64,000 nucleotides of DNA from Nocardioides sp. Root682 (GCF_001427795.1 NZ_LMHJ01000001.1:1163773-1227772); one strand, 5' to 3'; counted from the stretch's first letter, positions 16,011 through 25,182 are shown. Notes: generated by a model from the letters alone, not told the origin. Translations and numbers: made by a program.

Positions 16011-18080
16011 TCACTTCATGCCGAGTGCGGTGGCCAGCGGTCCGGCGAGGTACTCGGAGTACTCGAAGGTGATGTGTTCCCGGTCGCGCAGCGGCACGAC
16101 GTCTCCGATCACGGGTGGGCACTGACCATCGGCGCAGAACCACTTCTGCACGTCGATGAAGTCGACCCCGGACTCCTTCGCGACGTCGCGGAACACGTGC
16201 TGGCCGCGCTCGGTCACCGGGCTCGGCGCGAACATGCAGTCACCGAGGTCCACGTCACGCTGTGAGAGGCAGACGCCGGGCGAGCGCTCGACCTTGGGCA
16301 CGTTGCCGAGCATCACGACCCGGTCCGAGGACTGCTCGAGGATCTCGAGCTCCTCGGCCAGCCCGCGCTCCTGGCGACCGCCGGCCATGGTCGGGACCCG
16401 GTAGAAGTTGTTGGCGATGACCGTGAGGGCAGGCTGCAGGTCGGCCACCTGCTCCACGGCCCATTCCTTGAAGGCGGCGCACTCGGGCCACGGGCGGTTG
16501 CCCTTCTGGTCGCGCGTCACGGTGTTGGCCGGACATCCGCTGAAGACCAGCTGGTAGACGGCGTAGCCGTACTTCTTGCCGATGACGTTGAGGGCGGGGC
16601 CCCACATGCGTGCATGCGAGTCACCGATGACCACGATCGACCGCTGCGCGTCGACGTCACCGAACGGGCAGAGCTTGGTGGCCTCGAGGGTGTAGTCGCA
16701 GTCGCCCAGGGGCGCCACCGATTCCCGGAGCCGGCCCAGGTCGGGCTTCAGCCCGCCGGGCACCGGCCGTCCGTCCTGCGCGGCCAGGACCGAGGCCTGG
16801 ACCAGCGCAACCGCCGGGTCGGCGCTCAGGTCGTTGGCCTCGTAGTCCGACGTCGAGATCTCCGGGTTGTCCTCGAACGCCGCGATCTGGTGATCCACCC
16901 AGGCCCGGGCCCCGAACGCGGAGCCGATGACCAGCGCGAGGCTGACCGGGTAGAGACCGACCGCCCGCATCCGCGGCTTCCACTGCACGCCACGTCGGAA
17001 CGGCTCCTCGACCAGGTGGTACGACGCCGCGCTCAGGCCCAGGATCAGGACCAGCACGAGCGCGAGGTGCGGGCGACTGAGCCGCTGCTCCTCCCAGTGC
17101 GCCTGGGCGATCAGCAGCACCGGGAAGTGCCACAGGTACAGCGAGTACGACCAGTCGCCCAGCACCCGGACCGGGCGGAGCGAGAAGAGCCGGAACCAGT
17201 ACGTCGACGGAGCGCTCGTGCTCGCGCCGGCCGCCAGCAGCAGGCCACTGCCGCCCACGGGAACCAGCGCGGCGATGCCCGGCATCGGCGTCGCCGAGCT
17301 GAACGTCAGGGTGGCGTGGGCGATCAGGACCAGTCCCGTCACGCCGGCGAACTCGGTCGCCCAACGCGGAAACGCCGGTCGCCGTCCCCACAGCAGGGTC
17401 GCCAGCAGGCCACCGACCCCGAGCTCCCAAGCGCGCGCCGGCGTCGAGAAGTAGGCCGCCGTCGGGTCGGCCTCGGTCACCCACACGGAATACGCGAGCG
17501 ACCCGAGCGTCACCGCTCCGAGCACGACCACGACCGCGCGCCGCAGCGCCCGGTCGGCGTGCTCGGGGAGCGCATGGCCCCATCGGCGCAGCGCCACCGC
17601 GATCAGCAGCAACAGGACCGGGATGACGACGTAGAACTGCTCCTCGACCGCCAGCGACCAGTAGTGCTGCACCGGCGAGGGGGGCTCCCCTTCCGCGAAG
17701 TAGTCGGTCTCGACCATCGCGAACCTGATGTTGGCGCCGAAGAAGGCAGCCCACACCGCGTCCTTGATGACCTCGATGCTGCGCACGAACGGGAGGAACC
17801 AGGCCGCAGCGAAGGCCGTCACGACCAGCACGACCGTCGCGGCCGGGATCACCCGGCGTGCGCGACGGGCATAGAAGTCGACGATCGAGATCCGACGGCT
17901 CTCACCGGCTTCGCGCACCAGCAGGCCGACGATCAGGAAACCCGAGATGACGAAGAAGACGTCCACGCCCACGAAACCGCCCGCCGCCGTACGGAATCCG
18001 GCGTGCGCCAGGATCACCAGGCCGACGGCCAGGGCTCGCAGGCCCTGGATGTCGGAGCGGAACGCCCGCGTCTCCGTCAC
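16011..18080 (-). CDS. acyltransferase 3 (OafA/YrhL-like) with C-terminal SGNH domain
   Basis: A 689-residue envelope enzyme that moves acyl (often acetyl) groups onto extracellular sugars or peptidoglycan. The N-terminal half (about 1-390) is an acyltransferase 3 domain: RSDIQGLRALAVGLVILAH, then GGFVGVDVFFVISGFL, with about ten TM segments. The C-terminal half is an SGNH-like domain with VVIGDSHARMWG (nucleophile Ser) and the closing DREHIT Asp/His pair. I chose GTG at 18080 because a perfect AGGAGG stands six bases upstream; an ATG at 18125 adds 15 residues with no ribosome site. Target glycan unknown; nearby glycan-type genes agree with an envelope role. Confidence 0.9.
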   Translation of the reverse strand: MTETRAFRSDIQGLRALAVGLVILAHAGFRTAAGGFVGVDVFFVISGFLIVGLLVREAGESRRISIVDFYARRARRVIPAATVVLVVTAFAAAWFLPFVRSIEVIKDAVWAAFFGANIRFAMVETDYFAEGEPPSPVQHYWSLAVEEQFYVVIPVLLLLIAVALRRWGHALPEHADRALRRAVVVVLGAVTLGSLAYSVWVTEADPTAAYFSTPARAWELGVGGLLATLLWGRRPAFPRWATEFAGVTGLVLIAHATLTFSSATPMPGIAALVPVGGSGLLLAAGASTSAPSTYWFRLFSLRPVRVLGDWSYSLYLWHFPVLLIAQAHWEEQRLSRPHLALVLVLILGLSAASYHLVEEPFRRGVQWKPRMRAVGLYPVSLALVIGSAFGARAWVDHQIAAFEDNPEISTSDYEANDLSADPAVALVQASVLAAQDGRPVPGGLKPDLGRLRESVAPLGDCDYTLEATKLCPFGDVDAQRSIVVIGDSHARMWGPALNVIGKKYGYAVYQLVFSGCPANTVTRDQKGNRPWPECAAFKEWAVEQVADLQPALTVIANNFYRVPTMAGGRQERGLAEELEILEQSSDRVVMLGNVPKVERSPGVCLSQRDVDLGDCMFAPSPVTERGQHVFRDVAKESGVDFIDVQKWFCADGQCPPVIGDVVPLRDREHITFEYSEYLAGPLATALGMK

Positions 18081-18178
18081 AGCGGTCCTCCTGGGCGTGG
18101 CATCGGGTCGACTCGGTCGGGTCATGGGAAGCGGCCACCGATGCCTGCGACAAGGCCAGTTCGGAGTGAAGCCTCAGG

Positions 18179-18184
18179 TACGAT
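18179..18184 (+). promoter_or_regulatory. -10 hexamer of leaderless promoter
   Basis: TACGAT, seven bases before the ATG at 18192. Confidence 0.55.
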
Positions 18185-18191
18185 ACCCGCT

Positions 18192-19244
18192 ATGCCCGAC
18201 GACTCCGGGAAGCACCGGCACTCACGACGGGCGGATCTCCTGCCCGTCCTTGCCGTTGTGCTCCTGGGCGCCCTGATGCTCGGCATCGCCACCCTGTGGG
18301 ACGGCGGGCTGCCCGACGCCGCGAGCGAGGACTCCGCCAAGGATCCGGCTGCCGCCGCCGCCCTCGATCCCCAGGTCTCCGACGACACCCGGCCCCGCAA
18401 CGACCGCGAGGACCGGGTCACCGACGGCAGCATCATCGAGGGCGTCGAGGACTCCGCACTCCTGGAGGACGTCAAGGCCGCCGAGGCGCAGGTCAAGAAG
18501 GTCCGCATGGAGTCGGCGACCTTCAAGATCGCCACCTTCAACGTGCTCGGCAACAACTACACCGCCCCCGGCGGCTCCCGGGCCAGTTGGCCCGACGCAG
18601 GTCCGCGGGCGAGCATGACGGTCGGCCTGATCCGCAACCACGGCGCCGACGTCGTCGGCGTCCAGGAGGCGAGGGCGCCGCAGTACGCCGCCATCAGGAA
18701 CGGGCTCGGGTGGGAGGCCTACTCCAAGCCCGGCGACACCGACAACGGCATCATGTGGAACCCGTCGGTCTTCGAGCTCGTCGCCGCCGACAACTTCCAG
18801 ATCCCCTACAACGGTGGGCACCGGGCGCAGAGCATCGTGCGGCTCCGTCACAAGCAGAGCCGGCGCGAGTTCTACGTCCTCAACATGCACACCACCTCGG
18901 GCCACAGCGGATCGCGCATCGCCAGCCGCAACGCGGGCATGCGGATCGCCGCGGACTACGTGAACTCGCTGAAGTCGGAGAAGGTGCCGATCTTCCTGGT
19001 CGGCGACATGAACGACCGCGGGAACTTCTACTGCCGCGTGATCCCGCCGACCGGGATGATCGCGGCCCAGGGTGGCGGCGGCACCTGCGGCAGCGCCCCC
19101 CGGATGCGGCCCGTCGACTGGATCACCGCGTACGGCGGCGTCACCTTCAGCGGATACGTCGACGACTTCTCGGCCGAGGACCGCCACATCAGCGACCACC
19201 CGATCGTGGTCGCTACGGCGACCCTGGTGGGCGCGAAGAACTGA
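18192..19244 (+). CDS. membrane-anchored endonuclease/exonuclease/phosphatase family protein
   Basis: A 350-residue protein with one N-terminal membrane segment (about residues 15-36) that is either a signal anchor or a signal peptide. An acidic linker follows, then an EEP (DNase I-like) domain from about residue 112: FKIATFNVLGNN, DVVGVQEA, MHTTSGHSG, FLVGDMND and SDHPIVV. These are the metal-binding and catalytic Asn/Glu/Asp/His motifs of the superfamily. The enzyme acts outside the cytoplasm, on nucleic acid, phospholipid or sugar phosphate; which one cannot be told. A leaderless -10 fixes the ATG. The 3' end overlaps the convergent gene by 32 bases. Confidence 0.85.
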   Translation: MPDDSGKHRHSRRADLLPVLAVVLLGALMLGIATLWDGGLPDAASEDSAKDPAAAAALDPQVSDDTRPRNDREDRVTDGSIIEGVEDSALLEDVKAAEAQVKKVRMESATFKIATFNVLGNNYTAPGGSRASWPDAGPRASMTVGLIRNHGADVVGVQEARAPQYAAIRNGLGWEAYSKPGDTDNGIMWNPSVFELVAADNFQIPYNGGHRAQSIVRLRHKQSRREFYVLNMHTTSGHSGSRIASRNAGMRIAADYVNSLKSEKVPIFLVGDMNDRGNFYCRVIPPTGMIAAQGGGGTCGSAPRMRPVDWITAYGGVTFSGYVDDFSAEDRHISDHPIVVATATLVGAKN

Positions 19245-20304
19245 TTGCCTGGCTCTGTGCCTGGCTCTGTGCCTGACCCAGCGCGTTGCGCAGGGTCCGG
19301 ACCTCGTCGAGCAGCACCGCGACCAGCTCGGTCGCCGTCGCCACCATCTCGGCATCGGTGACCGAGTCGGGGGTCCGTCGCGGCGGGAGGTCGTCCGGCA
19401 CGCGCAGCTTCTCGATGTCGCCGACGACGTCGATCGCGTGCGCCCGGAGGTAGGCCACGGCCTCGGTCCCGCGGACGCGGCACTCCTCGATGCGTTCGCC
19501 GGAAGGCCAGAACCGCTCGCCCCCACGCGGCACGAGCCGCTCGTCGGCGAGGAAGGTGCGCAGGTACACGCCCTTGTCGAACGCGTTGTTGAACGAGTCC
19601 AGATGGGCGTTGACCCGCCGCAGGGTCTCGGCCTCGACCACACCCATGGACTCGTTGCGCAGGGACTCACCCAGGTCGTAGGCCTCGCCGGTCAGGCCCA
19701 GCACGCCCGCGAACCGGTGCCAGATGTCGTCACGAGGAGCGGAGGTGTCGACCGGGAGGACATGGATCCGGTCATGCGGCACGGCCCGTGACCACCGCTC
19801 CAGGACCAGCCGCAGGTCCAGGGTCCGCCAGTTCCAGATGTCCGTCGGCCGCGAGGAGACCGTGCGCGAGTAGTCCTCGATCGAGGCGACGGCCTTGTTC
19901 TTCAGGCTCTCCTGCCACGACGCGGCGAAGAGGCCCAACGGTTCTCGCGCCGTCACGACGAGCTCCACCTGCGCGGGCGCCAGGTCCTCGACCATCCGCC
20001 AGGCCTGCTCGGCGCTCGCGCCGGCGAAGAACTCGTGGCTGATCAGCGCCGTGCCCTGCCAGGCAGCGATCTCGGCGCACAGCCGCGCCCAGGAGCTGCG
20101 TTCCTCCTCGGCACGGCGCGGGTGCCGGCCGAGGTGGGGGTCCTCGCAGACGACCCGGCTCGCCCAGAGATGGTCGCGACGCTCGTCGCCCGGCAACAGG
20201 ACGCCGTCGCGAGCCAGCTGGTCACGCGCCCCCCACAAGATGTCCTGGAGGTAGGTGGTCGCCGTTTTCGGCAGGCCCAGATGGAGGTGGACGCGTTCGG
20301 CCAT
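19213..20304 (-). CDS. sulfotransferase-like P-loop protein
   Basis: A 363-residue cytosolic protein whose start, LHLGLPKTATTYLQ (residues 7-20), is the 5'-phosphosulfate loop of PAPS-dependent sulfotransferases. The later LVVTAREPLGLFAASWQ resembles the 3'-phosphate motif with its Arg and Ser. It probably sulfates a sugar or lipid, or is a catalytically related P-loop protein; no substrate is visible. The C-terminus ends in a Gln-Ala-Gln-Ser repeat coded by a 12-base tandem repeat (19249-19272). It is the third gene of a cassette, 10 bases past the coiled-coil gene, and overlaps the convergent EEP gene tail. Confidence 0.75.
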   Translation of the reverse strand: MAERVHLHLGLPKTATTYLQDILWGARDQLARDGVLLPGDERRDHLWASRVVCEDPHLGRHPRRAEEERSSWARLCAEIAAWQGTALISHEFFAGASAEQAWRMVEDLAPAQVELVVTAREPLGLFAASWQESLKNKAVASIEDYSRTVSSRPTDIWNWRTLDLRLVLERWSRAVPHDRIHVLPVDTSAPRDDIWHRFAGVLGLTGEAYDLGESLRNESMGVVEAETLRRVNAHLDSFNNAFDKGVYLRTFLADERLVPRGGERFWPSGERIEECRVRGTEAVAYLRAHAIDVVGDIEKLRVPDDLPPRRTPDSVTDAEMVATATELVAVLLDEVRTLRNALGQAQSQAQSQAISSSRPPGSP

Positions 20305-20314
20305 CAGGCACCGG

Positions 20315-20509
20315 TCACAGAGCGCGCTGGAACTTCTCGATGGCCTCGGAGATCCGGGTCTCGTCACGGCTCGCCATCGGGATGAGCAGCTCCTGGACGA
20401 CGTCGGCGAGCTCGGCCAGCCGCAGGTGGTGACGGCGCAGCTCCGCGATCTCGGTCTCCAGACCGGCCACACGCGTCCGCAGCTGCTCGAGTTCGTCCCG
20501 CTTGCTCAT
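20315..20509 (-). CDS. small coiled-coil protein (DUF6752-like)
   Basis: A 64-residue, highly charged protein. Residues 3-40 form clear heptads (LEQLRTRVAGLETEIAELRR), followed by a second helix, so it should form a coiled coil. It resembles the small DUF6752 proteins that occur beside glycan-modifying genes in this group; I am only moderately sure. The ATG at 20509 overlaps the stop of the upstream LicD-methyltransferase gene (ATGA). A GTG at 20515 would add two residues and is less likely. It may tether the neighbouring enzymes to each other. Confidence 0.7.
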   Translation of the reverse strand: MSKRDELEQLRTRVAGLETEIAELRRHHLRLAELADVVQELLIPMASRDETRISEAIEKFQRAL

Positions 20510-22089
20510 GTCCACTCCACCACCAGTCGTCCAATGGCACGGGGCCGATCAGCGCCCGCGTCGTACAGCGTGGTCGAGACCACGGATCCACCCTGCGCCT
20601 CGACCAGCGCGACGACCCGGTCCAGGGCCAGGGGACGAAGGCCGAAGTCGGGCTCGCCCCCGCCCGTCCAGACGTCAGCATAAAGTCTCCCGCCGCCCCG
20701 CAGGGCGGCCGCAGCGAACCTCACGAGCGCTTCGCGTCCCGCCCGGTTGGTGGCCTCGAAGACGTGCCGGGCAAGGATCACCCGGGGCTCGTCGATCCGC
20801 GAGATCCGGGCGACCTCGGCGAGGGGCGAGCGCCACTCGGTCAGGTTGAGGGTGCGGACCTCCAGCGGCAGACCTTCGCTCCGGGCCACCCGCAACGCGC
20901 CCCGGGCACCCCGCGGAACGAAGTCGTAGGCAGTGGTCGCGAAGCCCTGCCGGGCCAGCCACAGTGCGTCGGCAGCGTGACCCGCGCCGACGTCGAGCAC
21001 ACGGGTCCCGGGCGCCGTCTCGGCCGCCACCAGCTCCGCGAGGTCGGACGGCACCGCGTCCGGCGTACGACCACCCTTGGCATTCAGCTCGCGTTCCCAC
21101 GGTCGGCGGTACGCCGACGTACCGCGGAACCAGGCGTTGAACCGGTCCACCACGGGCTGCGGGGTCTCGAACTTGTACGCCGGGTCCGGCACCCGCCAGC
21201 TCGGCCCGTACATCGCCTCGAGGAGCTTCTCGGGCCGGGCGGGACAGCTGAACTCGCGTCCCATCAGCGAGCAGGTCCCGAAGGGGTACAGCCACTCCTC
21301 CTCGAACGGCACCCCCACCTCGCCCAGCAGGAAAAGCATGCCGTGGTCGAGGAAGCCGCCGAAGAGGTCGAGGCCGCGCACCGAACCATCGGACTCGCGG
21401 ACGTCGATCCGGAAGGCACCGCCGCTGTAGCGGTGGGTGGCGAACCCGCGCTTGACCACTTCCCGCTGCAACGCGAACGACTCCCGGATCACGTCGGCCG
21501 GCGTGGAGTACGACGACACGTACCCGAGGTCGGCATCCGAGTCGTGGCCCAGGAAGGTGCCCTCACGCACCGCTCCAAGCAGGGTTCCGTAGGCCGGGAA
21601 CGCGGCGATCCCGACCTCGCGCAGCATCTCGGTGACCTGTTCGATGGCATCGAGCAGCGGCCGCAGCTGGTCCTCGGAACGCACCGAGAACGTCGGGCTG
21701 AACCGGCCGGACTTGTCGAGACTGATCTCCAGGCCGGCCGCGTTGACGAAGGAGATCCGGGCCTCCGAGGCGCCGAACGCGCGTTCGTCGTCGAAGAGCA
21801 CCTGGTCGCTGACGTGGTCGCGCACGGTGATCCGGGCGCGGCCGTCGAGGAACCGGCGCATCCGGTCGGGCCAGGCGGCCTGCCGCTGCCCGTTGGGCAG
21901 GCGCACCGTGTCGCGCGACATCCAGAAGGACCAGATCCTGCGGTCGTCGAAGAGGACGTCGACCACCCGGTCCTCGCCTCGGGCAGCGAGCGTGACGCCC
22001 GTGGGATCCACCGAGGTCACCCGGGTACCCCGAGCGGAGGCGGCCAGTCCGCGGAGCTCAGCGGCAGCCAGCGCGACCTTGCGACGCAC
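20506..22089 (-). CDS. LicD-type phosphotransferase fused to a SAM-dependent methyltransferase
   Basis: A 527-residue two-domain protein. Residues 1-140 show no family I recognise. A LicD/nucleotidyltransferase core follows, with YGTLLGAVR at 167-175 and the metal-binding HDSDADLG at 182-189; LicD proteins attach phosphocholine or similar phosphoryl groups to surface glycans. From about residue 355 a class I methyltransferase begins with VLDVGAGHA (SAM loop). The fusion suggests that a transferred group or its acceptor is also methylated. The GTG at 22089 has GGAGG nine bases upstream. It is the first gene of the cassette with the coiled-coil and sulfotransferase-like proteins. Confidence 0.82.
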   Translation of the reverse strand: MRRKVALAAAELRGLAASARGTRVTSVDPTGVTLAARGEDRVVDVLFDDRRIWSFWMSRDTVRLPNGQRQAAWPDRMRRFLDGRARITVRDHVSDQVLFDDERAFGASEARISFVNAAGLEISLDKSGRFSPTFSVRSEDQLRPLLDAIEQVTEMLREVGIAAFPAYGTLLGAVREGTFLGHDSDADLGYVSSYSTPADVIRESFALQREVVKRGFATHRYSGGAFRIDVRESDGSVRGLDLFGGFLDHGMLFLLGEVGVPFEEEWLYPFGTCSLMGREFSCPARPEKLLEAMYGPSWRVPDPAYKFETPQPVVDRFNAWFRGTSAYRRPWERELNAKGGRTPDAVPSDLAELVAAETAPGTRVLDVGAGHAADALWLARQGFATTAYDFVPRGARGALRVARSEGLPLEVRTLNLTEWRSPLAEVARISRIDEPRVILARHVFEATNRAGREALVRFAAAALRGGGRLYADVWTGGGEPDFGLRPLALDRVVALVEAQGGSVVSTTLYDAGADRPRAIGRLVVEWT

Positions 22090-22171
22090 GTCGCGCTACC
22101 TCCCCCACCGATCCATTCGGTTTGGTCGTTCGATTCGGGCTGCGCAAACGATAACGGACGACCTCGGACGG

Positions 22172-22177
22172 TAGCGT
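22172..22177 (+). promoter_or_regulatory. -10 hexamer of leaderless promoter
   Basis: TAGCGT, seven bases before the GTG at 22185. Confidence 0.55.
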
Positions 22178-22184
22178 TCGGTCC

Positions 22185-23444
22185 GTGAGCACCACCCCGT
22201 CCCGCGTGTTCGCGGCCAGGCTGGTCGGACTCCCGATCTTCGACCCCCAGGGTGACCAGGTCGGCAAGGTCCGCGACCTGGTCGTCACGATGCGCAGCGA
22301 AGCCACCCAGCCCCGTGTCCTCGGCATCGTCGCCGAGGTCTTCGGGCGACGCCGGATCTTCGTGCCGATGACGCGGGTCACCAACATCGACAGCGAGCAC
22401 GTCTACACCACCGGTCTGGTCAACATGCGCCGCTTCGAGCAGCGCTCGACCGAGACGCTGGTCATGGGCCAGATGCTCGACCGCACCGTCACCATCACGA
22501 GCAGCGGCGTCACCGGCACCGTGTACGACGTCGCGATGGAGCCCGCGCGCACCCGCGACTGGGTGCTGAGCCGGGTCGCCGTCCGCGAACCGTCCAAGGG
22601 TTTCCGCCGCCGCGGGCAGACCCATGTCGTCGAGTGGCGCGACGTCGTCGGTCTGACCCGGTCCGACGACCGCCAGGGAGCGACCCACCTGGTCGCGGCG
22701 CTGAACGAGATGCGACCTGCGGACGCGGCGAGCATCCTGCACGACCTGCCGGCCGATCGTCGTACCGCGGTGGCGCTGGCGCTGGACGACGAGCGGCTCG
22801 CGGACATCCTCGAGGAGATGCCGGACACCGACCAGGTCGAGATCCTCAAGGGCCTGGAGGCCGAGCGGGCCGCGGACATCCTCGAGGAGATGTCACCCGA
22901 CGACGCCGCGGACCTCGTGCGCGACCTGCCGCCCGAGACGGCCGAGATCCTGCTCCGGCTGATGGAGCCCGAGGAGGCCGAGGACGTCCGGCGGCTGATG
23001 AAGTACGTCGAGAACACGGCCGGCGCCATGATGACGCCGGAACCGGTGATCCTCGGCCCCGACGCCACCATCGCCGACGCGCTGGCCCACGTGCGCAACC
23101 CCGAGCTCACGCCCGCCCTCGCGGCTCTCGTCTACGTCTGCCGCCCGCCGCTGGAGGCACCGACCGGCAAGCTGCTGGGTGTCGCGCACATCCAGCGCCT
23201 GCTGCGCGAACCGCCGTCCACGCTCGTCGCGGGCGCACTGGACGACTCGATGCAGTGGCTCAGCCCCGAGGCGACCATCGACGAGGTCGCGGCCCACCTG
23301 GCGACGTACAACCTGGTGGCGGCGCCGGTGACCGACGAGAACGGCCGCCTGATCGGTGCGGTCACCGTCGACGACCTGCTCGACCACATGCTCCCCACCA
23401 ACTGGCGTGACCGTGCGCCCCGGCCGGGGGGCACGGGTCGATGA
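22185..23444 (+). CDS. soluble MgtE-N/CBS protein with PRC-barrel-like start
   Basis: A 419-residue cytosolic protein. Residues about 8-75 look like a PRC-barrel (LVGLPIFDPQGDQVGKVRDLV). An MgtE N-terminal superhelix follows (about 165-280, with repeated LADILEEMPD / AADILEEMSPDDAAD), then a CBS pair to the end. In MgtE channels this part senses Mg2+ and gates the pore, but here there is no transmembrane pore. It is therefore a free sensor domain, perhaps acting on a partner membrane protein; the next gene, overlapping by four bases, is a membrane protein. A similar pair with Mrp and TatB nearby is, from memory, also found in mycobacteria (Rv1232c/Rv1231c). Confidence 0.85.
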   Translation: MSTTPSRVFAARLVGLPIFDPQGDQVGKVRDLVVTMRSEATQPRVLGIVAEVFGRRRIFVPMTRVTNIDSEHVYTTGLVNMRRFEQRSTETLVMGQMLDRTVTITSSGVTGTVYDVAMEPARTRDWVLSRVAVREPSKGFRRRGQTHVVEWRDVVGLTRSDDRQGATHLVAALNEMRPADAASILHDLPADRRTAVALALDDERLADILEEMPDTDQVEILKGLEAERAADILEEMSPDDAADLVRDLPPETAEILLRLMEPEEAEDVRRLMKYVENTAGAMMTPEPVILGPDATIADALAHVRNPELTPALAALVYVCRPPLEAPTGKLLGVAHIQRLLREPPSTLVAGALDDSMQWLSPEATIDEVAAHLATYNLVAAPVTDENGRLIGAVTVDDLLDHMLPTNWRDRAPRPGGTGR

Positions 23445-23986
23445 GCGAGACCCGCCGGACCCGCGACCGGCTGGACACCCCTCGCGAGGAGCGCCGCCAG
23501 CTCGTCAAGAAGCCCAGCTTCAACAGGGACGCCTTCGGTGTCTTCGCCGAGCAGTTCGCGCGTTTCATGGGGACGGCGACCTTCCTCATCTACATGACGC
23601 TGTTCGTGCTCGTGTGGGTCGGCTGGAACCTGCTGGCGCCCGACGACTGGCGCTGGGACAACTACCCGTTCATCTTCCTGACCCTGATGCTGAGCCTGCA
23701 GGCGTCGTACGCCGCCCCGCTGATCCTGCTCGCGCAGAACCGCCAGGAGGCTCGCGACCGGGTGATCGCCGAGCAGGACCGGCAGGCGGATGCTCGGGCG
23801 CACGCCGACATGGAGTTCCTCGCTCGGGAGGTCGCCTCGCTGCGGATGTCGGTGGGCGAGGTCGCGACCCGCGACTTCCTGCGTTCGGAGCTGCGGACCC
23901 TGTTGTCGGACCTCGACGAGCGCGCTGACGAACGTGCCGAGTCTCACGAGGACGGCGGCGACGGAGCGCAACCCGCCCCTCACTAG
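23441..23986 (+). CDS. DUF1003 two-TM membrane protein
   Basis: A 181-residue protein of the DUF1003 family. Two membrane segments (about 45-68 and 80-100) are separated by a short loop with DDWRWDNYPFIFL. They are followed by the family's conserved QNRQEARDRVIAEQDRQAD stretch and a long charged helix. Function unknown. The ATG overlaps the stop of the MgtE-N/CBS gene (ATGA), so the two are translationally coupled and may form one membrane-bound sensor. The last 40 residues are acidic and probably disordered. Confidence 0.85.
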   Translation: MSETRRTRDRLDTPREERRQLVKKPSFNRDAFGVFAEQFARFMGTATFLIYMTLFVLVWVGWNLLAPDDWRWDNYPFIFLTLMLSLQASYAAPLILLAQNRQEARDRVIAEQDRQADARAHADMEFLAREVASLRMSVGEVATRDFLRSELRTLLSDLDERADERAESHEDGGDGAQPAPH

Positions 23987-23997
23987 ACTCGGACGTT

Positions 23998-25182
23998 GTG
24001 AGCACCACACAGCAGTCCCCGTCCGTCGAGCAGGTCATGACCGCGCTGGCCACGGTCAACGACCCGGAGATCAAGAAGCCGATCACCGAGCTCGGCATGG
24101 TCGAGAGCGTCGACATCGCTCCCGGCGACGGCGGATCCGTCGTGACCGTCAACGCCCTGCTCACCGTGGCGGGTTGCCCGCTCAAGGACACCATCACCCG
24201 TGACGTGACCGCCGCCGTCACAGCGGTGCCCGGTGTCACCGGCGTCCAGGTCAACCTCGGCGTCATGTCGTCCGAGCAGCGGACGGGCCTGCACGCGACG
24301 CTCCGCGGCGGCGCGGCCGCCCGCGAGATCACCTTCGCGCAGCCGGGCTCTCTCACCAAGGTCTTCGCCATCGCCTCCGGCAAGGGCGGCGTCGGCAAGT
24401 CCTCGGTGACCGTCAACCTCGCCCTGGCGCTCGCGAAGGCCGGCCGCAAGGTCGGCATCGTCGACGCCGACATCTACGGCCACTCGGTCCCGGCCATGCT
24501 CGGTGTCGCGGACTCGCGCCCGACCCAGGTCGACGACCTGATCATGCCGGTCCCGACTGCTTCGGGCGTCTCGGTGATCTCGATCGGCATGCTCAAGCCG
24601 CGGCGCGACCAGGTCGTGGCCTGGCGCGGACCGATGCTCGACCGCGCCCTGGTGCAGATGCTCGCCGACGTCTACTGGGGCGACCTCGACGTCCTCCTGC
24701 TCGACCTGCCGCCGGGCACCGGCGACGTGGCCATCTCGCTGGGCCAGCACCTGCCGGGCGCAGAGGTCGTCGTGGTGACCACGCCCCAGGAGGCCGCCGC
24801 CGAGGTGGCCGAGCGGGCCGGCACGATGGCCTCGATGATGCACCAGCGCGTGGTGGGCGTCGTCGAGAACATGAGCTACCTCCCCTGCCCCCACTGCACC
24901 CCCGAGGGCAAGGAGCACCGGCTCGAGATCTTCGGTGCCGGTGGCGGCGACCGCGTGGCCGAGACGCTCTCGAAGCGCTTCGGGTACGACGTCCCGGTGC
25001 TGGGCCGGATCCCGATCGACATCACGTTGCGCGAGGGCGGCGACGCCGGCAAGCCGATCGTCGAGTCGAACCCGACAGCCCCGGCAGCGCAGGCCCTCAA
25101 CGACGTCGCCGACCGTCTCGACGGCCGCGGCCGCGGGCTGGCCGGCATGCAGCTCGGCCTGACGCCGAGCAACAAGTTCTGA
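23998..25182 (+). CDS. mrp: Mrp/NBP35-type iron-sulfur carrier ATPase
   Basis: A 394-residue ApbC/Mrp protein that carries and delivers Fe-S clusters. Residues 1-95 are a MIP18/DUF59 domain (NDPEIKKPITELGM, with Cys60). The P-loop GKGGVGKSS is at 128-136, and the cluster-binding pair CPHC is near residue 287. A TAGACT -10 eight bases before the GTG at 23998 gives an almost leaderless message. It begins 11 bases after the DUF1003 stop, so it may be read both from its own promoter and from the upstream pair. Confidence 0.94.
   Translation: MSTTQQSPSVEQVMTALATVNDPEIKKPITELGMVESVDIAPGDGGSVVTVNALLTVAGCPLKDTITRDVTAAVTAVPGVTGVQVNLGVMSSEQRTGLHATLRGGAAAREITFAQPGSLTKVFAIASGKGGVGKSSVTVNLALALAKAGRKVGIVDADIYGHSVPAMLGVADSRPTQVDDLIMPVPTASGVSVISIGMLKPRRDQVVAWRGPMLDRALVQMLADVYWGDLDVLLLDLPPGTGDVAISLGQHLPGAEVVVVTTPQEAAAEVAERAGTMASMMHQRVVGVVENMSYLPCPHCTPEGKEHRLEIFGAGGGDRVAETLSKRFGYDVPVLGRIPIDITLREGGDAGKPIVESNPTAPAAQALNDVADRLDGRGRGLAGMQLGLTPSNKF

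Noticed and set aside
18081..18125. ATG at 18125 as start of the acyltransferase
   Set aside because: No ribosome site or -10 precedes it, while GTG 18080 has AGGAGG at ideal distance.
19249..19272. Tandem 12-base repeats here and in the ssb tail (about 55811-55845) as CRISPR or satellite
   Set aside because: Both lie inside coding sequence, have two to three units without spacers and encode short amino-acid repeats.
22105..22150. tRNA-like string GGTCGTTCGATTCGGG in the gap before the MgtE-N gene
   Set aside because: Only the T-loop-like part matches; no acceptor stem, anticodon arm or CCA end can be drawn.
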